Below, piece after piece: positions 1 through 8,357 of a DNA stretch of 64,000 bases. Position numbers and translations under genes: made by a program. Source of the stretch: Paenibacillus kobensis NBRC 15729 (GTDB lineage: Bacteria > Bacillota > Bacilli > Paenibacillales > Paenibacillaceae); assembly GCF_004000825.1 (NCBI RefSeq), contig NZ_BILZ01000023.1, positions 1-64,000 of the forward strand, written 5' to 3'. The notes under the pieces are model-generated. The model did no database searches. It was given only the letters and a program-made list of their open reading frames with translations, and was not told the DNA's origin. Each line of letters opens with the position of its first letter. Position 1 is the stretch's first letter.

Positions 1-1215
1 GGCGTGCGCGCGCCGGCGGCGCCGGATGCGCGCTGGGGGCTTAGCCCAGCGCAGTATGCGGCAGCCTCGGCGGCGCTGCAATACGCGCTGCCGAGGCTGC
101 ATGCTGCCGCGCGGCCCCACGCGCCGTGCACAGTCCCGCCGCGGGATGCACCGCGGCCCCGCGTGCCGCGCACAGTCCCGCCGCCAGACAATCCGCGGCT
201 ATCTATCCCCCCAACTGATACGCCGCGCGATGCAGAGCCGTTCCTGCTGTGGGCCGTGACGGGTGCCGGCAAGACAGAGATGGTCTTCCCGCTCATCGAA
301 GCGGCTATCGCTTCTGGCGGACGAGCGCTCGTTGCGACGCCGCGCCGCGATGTCGTACTGGAGCTGGATCCCCGCATTCGGCGCGCATTTCCGGAATCCC
401 GCGTCGTGACGCTCTACGGCGGCAGCGAGCAGCGCTGGGAGGACGGCGATATTATGCTGGCGACAACGCATCAATTGTTCCGGTTTCAGGAGTATTTTCA
501 GTTGGTCGTTATTGATGAACTAGATGCTTTCCCTTATCATGGTGATCCCCGTCTTCAGTATGCCGCCGCCAAAGCTTCCGTTCCGGGAGGAGCGGTCATT
601 CTGTTGACTGCGACGCCATCCAAAGCGCTGCAGTCCGCTGCAAGACGAGGCAAGATCGGACACGTCCGCGTACCGGTCCGTTTTCATCGCCATCCGCTTC
701 CGGTCCCGGTGTATGTACGTCTTCCTCAAGTCGGCAAGATTATGGCGAGCCGCCGTATCCCATCTTTGTTGTTGTCCCGGCTCATAGCCTCCATCGAGCG
801 TGAAGCGCAGTGCTTCGTCTTCGTCCAACAGATTCGGCATGCCGAACCGGTGGCGGGTTTGCTTCGAGCAGCGTTGCCCGGCGTAGCGGTTGGAGCGACT
901 TCGTCCAAGGATGCTGAACGGGGTGACCGCGTTCAACAGTTCCGCGACCGGCAGCTTCGCGTGCTCGTGACGACAACGATTCTTGAGAGAGGAGTGACGG
1001 TGCCGCGCAGCGATGTATTTATACTGGATGCGGATGCCAAATTGTTCGATGAGGCTTCTCTTGTCCAAATGGCTGGACGGGCAGGCAGATCCAAGGACGA
1101 TCCGGCAGGGCGGGTCTATTACTGTGCTCCGGTCAACAGCCGCTCGCAACAGCTTGCCATACAACAAATCAAGAGTATGAACTGCGAGGCGGCGGCCAGA
1201 GGTTATTTATTATAA
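1..1215 (+). CDS. comFA: Late competence helicase ComFA, 5' end cut by window
   Basis: The reading frame is open to the left edge, so the N-terminus (and any N-terminal zinc finger) is missing. About 404 residues remain. ComFA is the membrane-associated DEAD-type ATPase that helps drive single-stranded DNA uptake in transformation. Visible motifs are Walker A GAGKTE, a DELD Walker B box, LTATPS (motif III), and the C-terminal helicase motifs RGVTVPRSD and QMAGRAGR. Residues 35-70 form a proline- and arginine-rich linker made of an in-frame duplication. The gene precedes comFC by 19 bases, as in the comF operon. Identity is firm; the exact start cannot be seen. Confidence 0.93.
   Translation, partial: GVRAPAAPDARWGLSPAQYAAASAALQYALPRLHAAARPHAPCTVPPRDAPRPRVPRTVPPPDNPRLSIPPTDTPRDAEPFLLWAVTGAGKTEMVFPLIEAAIASGGRALVATPRRDVVLELDPRIRRAFPESRVVTLYGGSEQRWEDGDIMLATTHQLFRFQEYFQLVVIDELDAFPYHGDPRLQYAAAKASVPGGAVILLTATPSKALQSAARRGKIGHVRVPVRFHRHPLPVPVYVRLPQVGKIMASRRIPSLLLSRLIASIEREAQCFVFVQQIRHAEPVAGLLRAALPGVAVGATSSKDAERGDRVQQFRDRQLRVLVTTTILERGVTVPRSDVFILDADAKLFDEASLVQMAGRAGRSKDDPAGRVYYCAPVNSRSQQLAIQQIKSMNCEAAARGYLL
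115..198 (+). repeat. In-frame 42-bp tandem duplication in comFA
   Basis: Two adjacent 42-base units (115-156 and 157-198) share most bases, including CACAGTCCCGCCGC and the closing CCGCGG. They encode two 14-residue proline/arginine-rich segments in the ComFA linker between the N-terminal part and the ATPase core. Because the unit is a multiple of three, gain or loss would keep the frame. Confidence 0.7.
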
Positions 1216-1234
1216 GTTTTAAGGGAGGCTCGCC

Positions 1235-2071
1235 ATGTTTCAATATTTCATCTCCAATATCCGGAGCGCAGCAGCGCTTATTGGCGGGTTGCTTAGCGAA
1301 TCGGCCCGTTCTTGCCCGTTGTGCCGGACGCCTGCAAGAGGAATCCAACTGAAGGCAGATATTCGAGCCTCGCTGCCGGCTAACGCGGCGCTTCTTGGCA
1401 TATGCCGGGCGTGCGCTTCGGAAATTCCGTGGATCGGCCCGATCGCTTGCGCAGTATGCGGCCGTCCAGACCCATGCGGTGATTGTGCGAGAAGAGACAC
1501 AGCCCATTTCATATGCAGCCGGAGCGCCGTTCGGTATAACGACCGGATTCGTGAATGGCTAGCTTTGTTCAAATATCGTGGAGACGAGCGGCTCGCGGAG
1601 CCGCTGGCGGATATGCTCGATATCGCTTTTCGCCGTCTTGAGGCCATGCTTCAAAGCCGTATGCCCGGCCATCGATGGGATGCGGTCATCCCGGTGCCGG
1701 TCAGCTCCGAACGTCTTGCCGAGCGCGGATTCAATCAAGCAGAGCGGCTAGCGGAGCTATTGTGCAGTAGAAGAAGCTTGCCGCTGTGCAAGCTTTTGCA
1801 CCGTACCCTGCACTCGGAGAAGAAGAGCTTGCAGTCGCGGCTTGCACGGCTAAAGAGTGCAGAAGGGTTATTCGTAGCAGATAATACGGCCGTTCACGCC
1901 TTCGTCGAAGGCATGTCTAGGCCAGGTCCCGTCAACCTCTTGATCTTAGACGACATTTATACGACCGGTAGCACGATTGAAGCTTGCTCGGAGGCGGTAT
2001 CATCAGCTATTCAGCGCTATTTGCCTAATAGAAACGTACAAGTGTACGCGGTCACGCTGGCGAGATCGTGA
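1235..2071 (+). CDS. comFC: ComFC family phosphoribosyltransferase-like competence protein
   Basis: This 278-residue protein has the two parts expected of ComFC/GntX. The N-terminal zinc-binding region has paired cysteines at about C27/C30, C57/C60, C72/C75 and C81/C84. The C-terminal phosphoribosyltransferase-like fold carries LDDIYTTGST at residues 238-247, the PRPP-loop signature. ComFC works with ComFA in handling incoming transforming DNA; its enzymatic activity is not settled. GGGAGG lies 6 bases before the ATG. It follows comFA closely, so the two are probably cotranscribed. No comFB is present between them. Confidence 0.93.
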   Translation: MFQYFISNIRSAAALIGGLLSESARSCPLCRTPARGIQLKADIRASLPANAALLGICRACASEIPWIGPIACAVCGRPDPCGDCARRDTAHFICSRSAVRYNDRIREWLALFKYRGDERLAEPLADMLDIAFRRLEAMLQSRMPGHRWDAVIPVPVSSERLAERGFNQAERLAELLCSRRSLPLCKLLHRTLHSEKKSLQSRLARLKSAEGLFVADNTAVHAFVEGMSRPGPVNLLILDDIYTTGSTIEACSEAVSSAIQRYLPNRNVQVYAVTLARS

Positions 2072-2111
2072 CAATTCGTAAGCGAATTCTGTCGATTTCT
2101 GCAAAAAAGCG

Positions 2112-2140
2112 ATGAAATATGGACAAAAGTGAGGTAGAAT
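2112..2140 (+). promoter_or_regulatory. Weak sigma-A-like promoter before yvyF
   Basis: ATGAAA and TAGAAT are separated by 17 bases in the comFC-yvyF gap. Each hexamer matches consensus only in part, so this is a tentative site; read-through from comFC is equally likely. Confidence 0.3.
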
Positions 2141-2189
2141 AGGGCTAATACTAGTATCGGCCGTGTGAGGGCCAAAGGGGCTGGACCGA

Positions 2190-2594
2190 ATGAATTTAGA
2201 CAATTGTCCACGCTGTGGCAGGCTGTATATGAAGAACCTGCGAGGAATCTGCCCGGATTGTATTAAAGAAGTGGATCAAATGTACGAGCATTGCGCACAA
2301 TATTTGCGCGAGAATCGGGGAGCTACAATCTACGAAGTGTCGGAGGCAACTGAAGTTACCATCCCTCAAATTACGAAGTTTATTCGCGAGGGCCGTATTT
2401 CGCTGATGGATGCGCCGAATCTCGGTTATCCGTGCGAAATGTGCTCGCAGACGATCCGTGAAGGCAACATCTGCGAATCGTGCAGGGCGCGCTTGATGAA
2501 GGATATCAGCAAGCTGAAACAGAACGATAGACCCGGTAATTCAGTTCAGCGTGGTGCTGGAGCTTACCAGGCGAATAATGACGACCGCAGGTAA
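2190..2594 (+). CDS. yvyF: Flagellar operon protein YvyF (TIGR03826 type)
   Basis: This 134-residue protein has a zinc-ribbon-like N-terminus (C6, C9, C21, C24) and a second cysteine set (PCEMC, ICESC) near residues 85-105. Between them is a short helix-turn-helix-like stretch, TIYEVSEATEVTIPQITKFI. This layout is that of the YvyF family found only beside flagellar genes in Firmicutes; its molecular role is not well defined. It is followed by a hairpin that would stop transcription before flgM. Confidence 0.88.
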   Translation: MNLDNCPRCGRLYMKNLRGICPDCIKEVDQMYEHCAQYLRENRGATIYEVSEATEVTIPQITKFIREGRISLMDAPNLGYPCEMCSQTIREGNICESCRARLMKDISKLKQNDRPGNSVQRGAGAYQANNDDRR

Positions 2595-2643
2595 TAGGGC
2601 GATGTGCGGTTTTCACACATTTTCATTGTATGAGGCAATCCTA

Positions 2644-2671
2644 TAAACAAATCCAATACGACGGCCGATAA
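2644..2671 (+). promoter_or_regulatory. Sigma-D promoter of flgM
   Basis: TAAA (2644-2647), 16 bases, then GCCGATAA (2664-2671) fits the Bacillus sigma-D consensus TAAA-N14-16-GCCGATAT. Transcription would begin near 2678, about 50 bases before flgM. Autogenous sigma-D control of its inhibitor FlgM is known in B. subtilis. Confidence 0.82.
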
Positions 2672-2700
2672 TAACATTAGTTGATTATCGGCTTGTTTCT
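2664..2700 (+). terminator. Hairpin ending the comF-yvyF transcript, overlapping the flgM -10
   Basis: GCCGATAAT (2664-2672) and ATTATCGGC (2684-2692) form a perfect 9-bp stem with an 11-base loop, followed by TTGTTTCT. The left arm is also the flgM sigma-D -10 element. A transcript started at that promoter would carry only the right arm and would not terminate. Confidence 0.65.
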
Positions 2701-2728
2701 ATTTCAGGCTTGAACGATCGGAGCGATA

Positions 2729-3013
2729 ATGATGAAGATTAACGAAACCCAGCGGCTTGGCGCCGTCAACCCTTACAACAAGAACAACGGACAGCGCGTT
2801 GTAGAGAGCAGCAGCAAGAAGAAACGGGATGATGTTCAGATCTCGACCGAAGCAAAGGAAATGCTGCAATCGCAGCAGGGCGTACTGTCTCCTGAGCGCA
2901 AGAAACAAATCGAAGAATTGAAGAACCAGGTGTCGACGGGCACTTACTCTGTGGACGCCGGTAAGATTGCGGAGAAGCTGCTCCCTTATCTTAGACAGCA
3001 GGATCGGAACTAA
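2729..3013 (+). CDS. flgM: Anti-sigma-D factor FlgM
   Basis: This 94-residue protein matches FlgM: MKINETQRLGAVNPY at the N-terminus, a basic disordered segment, then the sigma-binding C-terminal helices (VQISTEAKEMLQ, and IAEKLLPYL at the end). FlgM holds sigma-D inactive until hook completion lets it be secreted. There are two tandem ATGs. GGAG at 2720-2723 is spaced 5 bases from the first and 8 from the second (2732), so 2732 may be the true start. It heads flgM-flgN-flgK-flgL and has its own sigma-D promoter. Confidence 0.93.
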   Translation: MMKINETQRLGAVNPYNKNNGQRVVESSSKKKRDDVQISTEAKEMLQSQQGVLSPERKKQIEELKNQVSTGTYSVDAGKIAEKLLPYLRQQDRN

Positions 3014-3028
3014 TCGCCGGAAGCGCGG

Positions 3029-3541
3029 GTGAACGACATGGAGATAGCGAACATTATCAGCTTGCTGGAGCAAATGGTTGATGCGCATGAGGAGCTGCTC
3101 GCAACAGCGCTCAGCAAGAAGCAGACGATTATCGCGGGAGAATTGAATGAGTTGACGAAGTTCATGATGACGGAGAATCGGCTCATTAAGCGAATTGCGC
3201 AACTCGAAACCGACCGCGGTATGGAATCCACCCGATTCATGGCGACGAAGGGCGTATATTCCCGTGTTCCGGTTACGCAGAAGCAGTTGCTCAGCGTCGT
3301 GTTTGACGTAGAGGAGCGGATGAAGCTTCAGCAGCTTCACGAGCAGCTCGGCAAAGTTGTGAATGAGCTTAGCCGAGTGAATGAGGCGAACCAGTTGCTC
3401 ATTAAACAGTCGATCGAATTCGTTCAGTTCTCTTTGGACGTCATTCTAATGCCGGAAGACGAGAGCTACACCTATAAGAATCCGATGACAGATTCCAGAT
3501 ACGATTCGCTCGGTTACGGCCGGCATCAATCGAGAAAATAG
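3029..3541 (+). CDS. flgN: Flagellar export chaperone FlgN
   Basis: This 170-residue, mostly helical protein has the length and heptad pattern of FlgN, the export chaperone for hook-filament junction proteins FlgK and FlgL. Sequence alone is weakly diagnostic, but the position between flgM and flgK is the standard one. Start choice is open: GTG at 3029 has GGAAG upstream, while ATG at 3038 (MEIANIIS) has GGGTGA at 5 bases. Confidence 0.88.
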   Translation: MNDMEIANIISLLEQMVDAHEELLATALSKKQTIIAGELNELTKFMMTENRLIKRIAQLETDRGMESTRFMATKGVYSRVPVTQKQLLSVVFDVEERMKLQQLHEQLGKVVNELSRVNEANQLLIKQSIEFVQFSLDVILMPEDESYTYKNPMTDSRYDSLGYGRHQSRK

Positions 3542-3554
3542 AGGAGTGTAACCG

Positions 3555-5093
3555 ATGAGATCGACATTCCATAGCATAGAAACCGCCAAGCGCAGCTTGT
3601 TCACGGAACAAGCGAATATTAGCACGACGGGCCATAACATCGCCAATGCGAATACGCCGGGCTTCTCCCGCCAACGGGTGAATCTGGTCGCATCCCGTCC
3701 AATTGAAGCGCCAGGATACATGCGCACGAACATACCGGGCCAGCTCGGAACCGGTGTTGAATTCACATCCATTACACGTGTCCGCGAGAAGTTTCTCGAC
3801 GACCAGTTCCGTAATGCGAACCGCAGCCTTGGTGAATGGTCGATCCAGTCCGATACGCTGAGTAAGCTCGAGACCGTATTTAATGAGCCATCGGATTCCG
3901 GAGTCCGGACCGTTATGGATAACTTCTGGAAGTCCTGGACGGATCTTAGCAAGGACCCGGAGAGCATCACCGGCCGCAAAATCGTCCGCGAGAATGCTTT
4001 GGCGCTCGTTGACGCAATGAACGAAACAAGCAAACATTTGACCGATTTGCAGGCTGACTTAACATCTAACATTACGACGAAGACGGAGCAAATCAACTCC
4101 ATCTCGAAGTCGGTCGCTGACTTGAACCTGGAGATCAAGCGGCTGGAAGCATACGGCGATAATCCGAACGATCTGATGGACGAACGTGATTACTTGGTTG
4201 ACCAGCTCTCCAAGATGGTGAATGTTACCGTCGTTAACACGGCGGACGGATACGATCTTACGGTAGGCGCCGGCATCACGCTTGTAAACGGCTTCAATGC
4301 TCCGGGCACGACTGCTCAGGCGTTAGAGGATCAACTCAATGGTAACGGCGTAGTGGGCGGCGAGATTGAAGGGTTGATTGTATCTCGGGACCGTATTCTG
4401 ACGGACTATAAAAGCCAGCTCGATGCGATGGCCGATACGCTCGTAAATGGTGAAATTACGGTTACGATTCCGAAAGGATCGACTTATAACGGAACGCAGC
4501 TTCAGGATGACACAACGGTTACGGTGAAGGGCATTAACGGGTTGCATAAGCTTGGCTTCCTGTTCAATACGCCGCCTAATGCACCGGTACAAGCGGGCGA
4601 CATATTCGTTACGAGCGACGGTTCCACTACGGTGACTGCGGAGAATATTAAGCTTAGCCAAGATATTATTAACGATCCAATGAACATTGCGACTTCACTC
4701 CGTACTGAGGTCATCAATGGCTCGCTTGAAACGATTAAAGGAAATAATACGCTTGCGAACATGATGGCAGGCCTAAAGGAGACACAGTTCCAGTTCTCTC
4801 CTGTAGCGAGTCAGAACGGAATCACAGCAGGCACGCTGGACGAGTTTTACGCTTCGATGATTGGTCAATTGGGTCTTCAAGCGCAGGAAGCCGATCGCCA
4901 AGCGACGAATCAACAGGATATCACAACACAGGTTGATTCCCGCCGTCAGTCGGTAAGTGGTGTGTCGCTGGATGAGGAAATGTCGGAGTTGATCAAATTT
5001 CAGCATGCTTATTCCGCAGCAGCACGTTTCATGACGACAATCGATGAGACGTTAGATAAAGTCATTAACGGTATGGGCGTTGTAGGGCGTTAA
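3555..5093 (+). CDS. flgK: Flagellar hook-associated protein 1 FlgK
   Basis: This 512-residue protein begins with the axial-protein signature STTGHNIANANTPGFSRQRV (residues about 18-37) and ends with the matching C-terminal helix (SGVSLDEEMSELIKFQHAYS, then AARFMTTIDETLDKVINGMG). FlgK joins hook to filament and is exported by the flagellar type III system with FlgN. GAGGAGTG precedes the ATG at good spacing. Length is normal for Firmicutes. Confidence 0.97.
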   Translation: MRSTFHSIETAKRSLFTEQANISTTGHNIANANTPGFSRQRVNLVASRPIEAPGYMRTNIPGQLGTGVEFTSITRVREKFLDDQFRNANRSLGEWSIQSDTLSKLETVFNEPSDSGVRTVMDNFWKSWTDLSKDPESITGRKIVRENALALVDAMNETSKHLTDLQADLTSNITTKTEQINSISKSVADLNLEIKRLEAYGDNPNDLMDERDYLVDQLSKMVNVTVVNTADGYDLTVGAGITLVNGFNAPGTTAQALEDQLNGNGVVGGEIEGLIVSRDRILTDYKSQLDAMADTLVNGEITVTIPKGSTYNGTQLQDDTTVTVKGINGLHKLGFLFNTPPNAPVQAGDIFVTSDGSTTVTAENIKLSQDIINDPMNIATSLRTEVINGSLETIKGNNTLANMMAGLKETQFQFSPVASQNGITAGTLDEFYASMIGQLGLQAQEADRQATNQQDITTQVDSRRQSVSGVSLDEEMSELIKFQHAYSAAARFMTTIDETLDKVINGMGVVGR

Positions 5094-5112
5094 TACCGTT
5101 GAGTTGTAAGTA

Positions 5113-5137
5113 AAGGCGGGCAGGTATTGCTCGCCTT
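5113..5137 (+). other. Hairpin in flgK-flgL spacer
   Basis: AAGGCGGGC and GCTCGCCTT pair (one G-U) around a 7-base loop. No T-run follows, so this is more likely an mRNA stability or processing element than a terminator. Confidence 0.35.
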
Positions 5138-5182
5138 CTCAATAGAACCGCATTTCAGCCTATATTCGAGGAGGACACCAAT

Positions 5183-6091
5183 ATGGCACTTCGCGTAACC
5201 CCCGGAATGATGCAGGGTCAATTGATGCGCAACATTAACCATAACCTGACGAGGATGCAAGGTCAGCAGAATGAATTGTCGACTGGCCGCAAGCTGAATA
5301 AGCCATCGGATGATCCGGTAGGCATTACGTATTCGCTCCGCTATCGCAGCGAGTTGGCCATGAACGAGCAGTATGACAAGAACATTGCGCAAGCGAAATC
5401 ACAGCTAGAGCATACCGATACCATTATGGGGCAGTTGAATGATATCATTCAACGAGCACAAGAGCTGGCCGTTCAAGGTTTGAATGGCACGAACCCTCAA
5501 TCGGCATTGGATGCGATGGGGAAGGAAATTGGACAAATTTATGAGCAGGCTGTCATGATCGGGAATGATCAGTTAAACGGCAAATACATTTTTAACGGTC
5601 AGATGACGGATAAGATTCCGTACGATAAAGCGACAGCAGCAAGCGCGACTGCTCCGGATACCGATGATCAATTGTTGAACATCCGGTTCTCGGCGGGCGT
5701 TACGGTTGCGGTGAATGTGACGGGCGGAGATGTGTTCGGCAAAACCAGCGATCAGGACAATTTGTTCAAAGCATTAAAGGATATGCAAGATGCTCTTTCA
5801 CCGACATCTAATAAGACTGCATTGGCAGACGCATACTCACGTTTGAATTCTCGTTATGACAAGATTATCAACGTTCGGTCTGAAGTAGGGGCTCGCGCGA
5901 ATCGGGTCGATCTGATTGATCAGCGTTTGCAAGACTTGACTTATAATGTCACGTCGCTCCAAGCCAAGACTGAGGATACGGATATGGCGGAGACGATTAT
6001 GAAATACAACCAAGAGGAAGCGGTATACCAAGCTTCTCTCTCGACAGGTGCCAAGATTATTTCGCCTACTCTTATCGACTATCTACGGTAA
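5183..6091 (+). CDS. flgL: Flagellar hook-associated protein 3 FlgL
   Basis: This 302-residue flagellin-like junction protein has the N-terminal helix with LSTGRKLNKPSDDPVGI and a C-terminal helix with VTSLQAKTEDTDMAETIMKY, the two ends that coil together in axial proteins. It sits between FlgK and the filament. GAGGAGG lies just before the ATG. It is the last of the flgM-flgN-flgK-flgL set and is followed 13 bases later by the yviE-like gene. Confidence 0.96.
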   Translation: MALRVTPGMMQGQLMRNINHNLTRMQGQQNELSTGRKLNKPSDDPVGITYSLRYRSELAMNEQYDKNIAQAKSQLEHTDTIMGQLNDIIQRAQELAVQGLNGTNPQSALDAMGKEIGQIYEQAVMIGNDQLNGKYIFNGQMTDKIPYDKATAASATAPDTDDQLLNIRFSAGVTVAVNVTGGDVFGKTSDQDNLFKALKDMQDALSPTSNKTALADAYSRLNSRYDKIINVRSEVGARANRVDLIDQRLQDLTYNVTSLQAKTEDTDMAETIMKYNQEEAVYQASLSTGAKIISPTLIDYLR

Positions 6092-6104
6092 GGAGGGATA
6101 GTGC

Positions 6105-6674
6105 TTGAATGATCTGCGGTTATCCATTCGACAAACGTTCGCATTCATCGGCATGGATTCGGAGCCTGCGCGATTGCAAATCCATAGTCAGCCAGGCGAC
6201 TTGCAGATTGAACAGCCTCCTGCCGTAATGGAATTTCAGTCCAGCAAATCCGAGCTTAGCGCCGACTCGTCGCAGGCATGGCATGCGCTTGGCAAAGGTC
6301 CAAACCTGGAATGGAGCAGTTCGATTTACAGCCAGATGAAGTCGGTGTTTCTTCAGAATTTGGCTCAGCAAGTGGAAGAAGGCAAGCGAATGGCGAATAT
6401 TACAATATCGCGCAGTGCATTCGCGGATTTAGCCCAGGATGCGTTGTTTCGTCCGAATCCTGTTAATTATCAAGTCGCCACACCGGGATACGATAACGTC
6501 CGAATGTCTTACACGCCCGGGTCGGTCGATACGAGAATGGAATCTACCCCAGTCCAGATTAACTTTACACCTAGACCCGTTGAGTTTAATCCTCAATTAG
6601 CCAATCTGGATATCTATTTGAGACAAAAGAATTCGATTAATATCGAGGTAACACAATACGATCTGTATAAATAA
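6105..6674 (+). CDS. yviE: YviE-like flagellar operon protein (DUF6470)
   Basis: This 189-residue soluble protein is of the DUF6470/YviE type, found between flgL and fliW in Bacillales. It carries repeated short beta-rich phrases near the C-terminus (VQINFTPRPVEFNP). The start is a TTG at 6105; AAGGAGGGA ends 6 bases upstream, while the nearby ATG at 6109 is out of frame. Function is unknown. The context suggests a role linked to flagellar assembly or its control. A terminator follows. Confidence 0.85.
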   Translation: MNDLRLSIRQTFAFIGMDSEPARLQIHSQPGDLQIEQPPAVMEFQSSKSELSADSSQAWHALGKGPNLEWSSSIYSQMKSVFLQNLAQQVEEGKRMANITISRSAFADLAQDALFRPNPVNYQVATPGYDNVRMSYTPGSVDTRMESTPVQINFTPRPVEFNPQLANLDIYLRQKNSINIEVTQYDLYK

Positions 6675-6687
6675 CAGTGCTATAGCC

Positions 6688-6709
6688 AACGCTATAGCGT
6701 TGTTTTTTA
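6688..6709 (+). terminator. Terminator inside the flgL-fliW region
   Basis: CAACGCTATAGCGTTG (6688-6703) is a perfect 16-base palindrome followed by TTTTTT. It lies 30 bases before fliW, so FliW and CsrA may be expressed below the upstream genes. Confidence 0.75.
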
Positions 6710-6739
6710 TTTGGATGGTGTAGCATAGGAGGAGCGGGA

Positions 6740-7156
6740 ATGGATTTCAGGATGTTGAAAAATATATCGTTTGATTTCGGCAGCAGCATTGTCGGATTCG
6801 AGCATTTGCGTCACTTTAGAATCGATGAGGTAGAGGAAGGCAGTCTCTTCGGCATGATGGTTAGCGAGGAGGAACCGGAGATTGGCTTCATCGTCGTATC
6901 GCCATTTGAGATGTACTCGGATTATGAGTTTAGGCTATCCGACGAAATTATCGAAGGCTTGCAGGTTCAATCGCCGGATGAAGTGACGGTGCTCTCGATT
7001 GTAACCGTGAACAAGCCATTCCCGAGTTCAACCATCAATCTAGTGGCTCCTGTTGTCATTAACGTGTCTCGAGAGGTAGGACGCCAATTTATATTGAACA
7101 ATTCCCCGTATACAATCAGAGCTCCATTATTCCCTGAACGAAATGGAGGGGAATAG
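6740..7156 (+). CDS. fliW: Flagellar assembly factor FliW, CsrA antagonist
   Basis: This 138-residue beta-rich protein matches FliW (start near FDFGSSIVGFEHLRHF, C-terminus with NLVAPVVINV and GRQFIL). In B. subtilis FliW binds either unassembled flagellin or CsrA. When flagellin is secreted, free FliW removes CsrA from hag mRNA and translation resumes. Here fliW is followed 3 bases later by csrA and then by hag, so the complete partner-switch is encoded together. AGGAGGAGCG precedes the start. Confidence 0.95.
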   Translation: MDFRMLKNISFDFGSSIVGFEHLRHFRIDEVEEGSLFGMMVSEEEPEIGFIVVSPFEMYSDYEFRLSDEIIEGLQVQSPDEVTVLSIVTVNKPFPSSTINLVAPVVINVSREVGRQFILNNSPYTIRAPLFPERNGGE

Positions 7157-7159
7157 ATA

Positions 7160-7405
7160 ATGTTAATCTTAAGCCGCAAAAGAGGCCAATCCATTGTTAT
7201 AAATCAAAATATCGAGATTTTTATAACGGCGATCGAAGGCGAACAAGTCAAAATCGGTATTTCGGCACCAAGAGAGTATAGCATTATTCGCAAAGAAGTG
7301 ATTGATGACGTCAAAGCTTCGAATCAAAGTGCCGTGTCGACGCTGCTCGATATGAAGGATCTCAAAAACTGGGTCCAAAGTCATGGAACTGAAGATAAAA
7401 AGTAA
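7160..7405 (+). CDS. csrA: Carbon storage regulator CsrA, flagellin translation repressor
   Basis: This 81-residue protein begins MLILSRKRGQSIVIN and carries the RNA-binding core VKIGISAPREYSIIRKEV with the key arginine in APRE. CsrA dimers bind GGA motifs in hairpin loops and block ribosome binding. The hag leader just downstream carries such a hairpin and a GGAGG Shine-Dalgarno, so hag is the expected target. It is slightly longer than the B. subtilis protein owing to a polar C-terminal tail. Confidence 0.97.
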   Translation: MLILSRKRGQSIVINQNIEIFITAIEGEQVKIGISAPREYSIIRKEVIDDVKASNQSAVSTLLDMKDLKNWVQSHGTEDKK

Positions 7406-7428
7406 ATAAAATATTATTCAAATAGCTA

Positions 7429-7456
7429 TAAACTTCGGATTCGAAGCCTCCGATAA
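7429..7456 (+). promoter_or_regulatory. Sigma-D promoter of hag
   Basis: TAAA (7429-7432), 16 bases, then TCCGATAA (7449-7456). The predicted start near 7463 gives a leader of about 60 bases carrying the CsrA site. Confidence 0.85.
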
Positions 7457-7481
7457 AGAATATGTAGGGCGAAGAGCCTGC

Positions 7482-7516
7482 TCCACATGGAAGTGGATAA
7501 TACAATTCAGGGAGGA
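7482..7516 (+). promoter_or_regulatory. CsrA-binding hairpin and Shine-Dalgarno in the hag leader
   Basis: TCCAC (7482-7486) and GTGGA (7493-7497) form a 5-bp stem presenting ATGGAA as a six-base loop, the classic CsrA hairpin with GGA in the loop. A second GGA lies in the Shine-Dalgarno GGGAGGA (7510-7516), giving the two-site layout seen in the B. subtilis hag leader. Confidence 0.75.
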
Positions 7517-7524
7517 AAACAATC

Positions 7525-8343
7525 ATGATTATCAACCACAATCTTAACGCAATGAACGCTCACCGCAACCTGGTATTCAACAACATCCAACAAGGCAAAT
7601 CGAGCGAAAAACTTTCGTCCGGCTACCGCATCAACCGTGCAGCTGACGATGCAGCTGGTCTCTCGATCTCCGAGAAAATGCGCTCGCAAATCAAGTCCTT
7701 GAACCAAGGTGCACGCAACGCACAAGACGGCATCTCGCTCGTTCAAACGGCTGAGGGCGCTATGACGGAAGTTTCCGACATGCTGACGCGCATGAAAGAA
7801 CTGACGGTTCAAGCAGCGAACGGAACGTATAACGCTTCCGACGTGGCAGCAATGAACAAAGAGTACACGAGCCTGCAAAACGCAATGACTAACATTGCGG
7901 AGACCACGAAGTTCAATGGCATTACGCTTCTGGACGGAAGCACAAGCTCGATCACGATCCAAATCGGCGGCGCAGCAGCAGAATCCGTGCTTGTCGACTT
8001 CACGAACATCAACGTTAAACCAGGCGGCGGCGCACTGGGCCTTGGCGCAACGCTCTCCGCAGCGACGGCTGGTGCGGAAATGGCAGCAGTTGACACGGCA
8101 ATCGGTAAAGTAAACGACTACCGTTCGACGCTTGGTGCTTTCCAAAACCAATTGGAGCATTCGTACAATAACCTCGGCGCTACGGCTGAGAACCTGCAAG
8201 CTGCTGAATCCCGTGTCCGTGATACGGATATGGCTGCAGAAATGATGAAATACACGAAATTCAACATTCTGCAACAAGCTTCGACGGCAATGTTGGCACA
8301 AGCGAACCAAGCGCCACAAGGCGTTCTGCAACTGCTCCGCTAA
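7525..8343 (+). CDS. hag: Flagellin
   Basis: This 272-residue filament protein has conserved ends (MIINHNLNAMNAHRNL; LSSGYRINRAADDAAGLSIS; VRDTDMAAEMMKYTKFNIL; ending APQGVLQLLR) and a short, Ser/Thr-rich middle (residues about 135-200). This is the small Bacillus-type flagellin with minimal D2/D3. Surface Ser/Thr residues could accept sugars from the glycosylation cluster, and lysines could be methylated by the FliB encoded at 25.7 kb. It has its own sigma-D promoter, CsrA leader and terminator. Confidence 0.98.
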   Translation: MIINHNLNAMNAHRNLVFNNIQQGKSSEKLSSGYRINRAADDAAGLSISEKMRSQIKSLNQGARNAQDGISLVQTAEGAMTEVSDMLTRMKELTVQAANGTYNASDVAAMNKEYTSLQNAMTNIAETTKFNGITLLDGSTSSITIQIGGAAAESVLVDFTNINVKPGGGALGLGATLSAATAGAEMAAVDTAIGKVNDYRSTLGAFQNQLEHSYNNLGATAENLQAAESRVRDTDMAAEMMKYTKFNILQQASTAMLAQANQAPQGVLQLLR

Positions 8344-8357
8344 TATTTGCTTATTTC

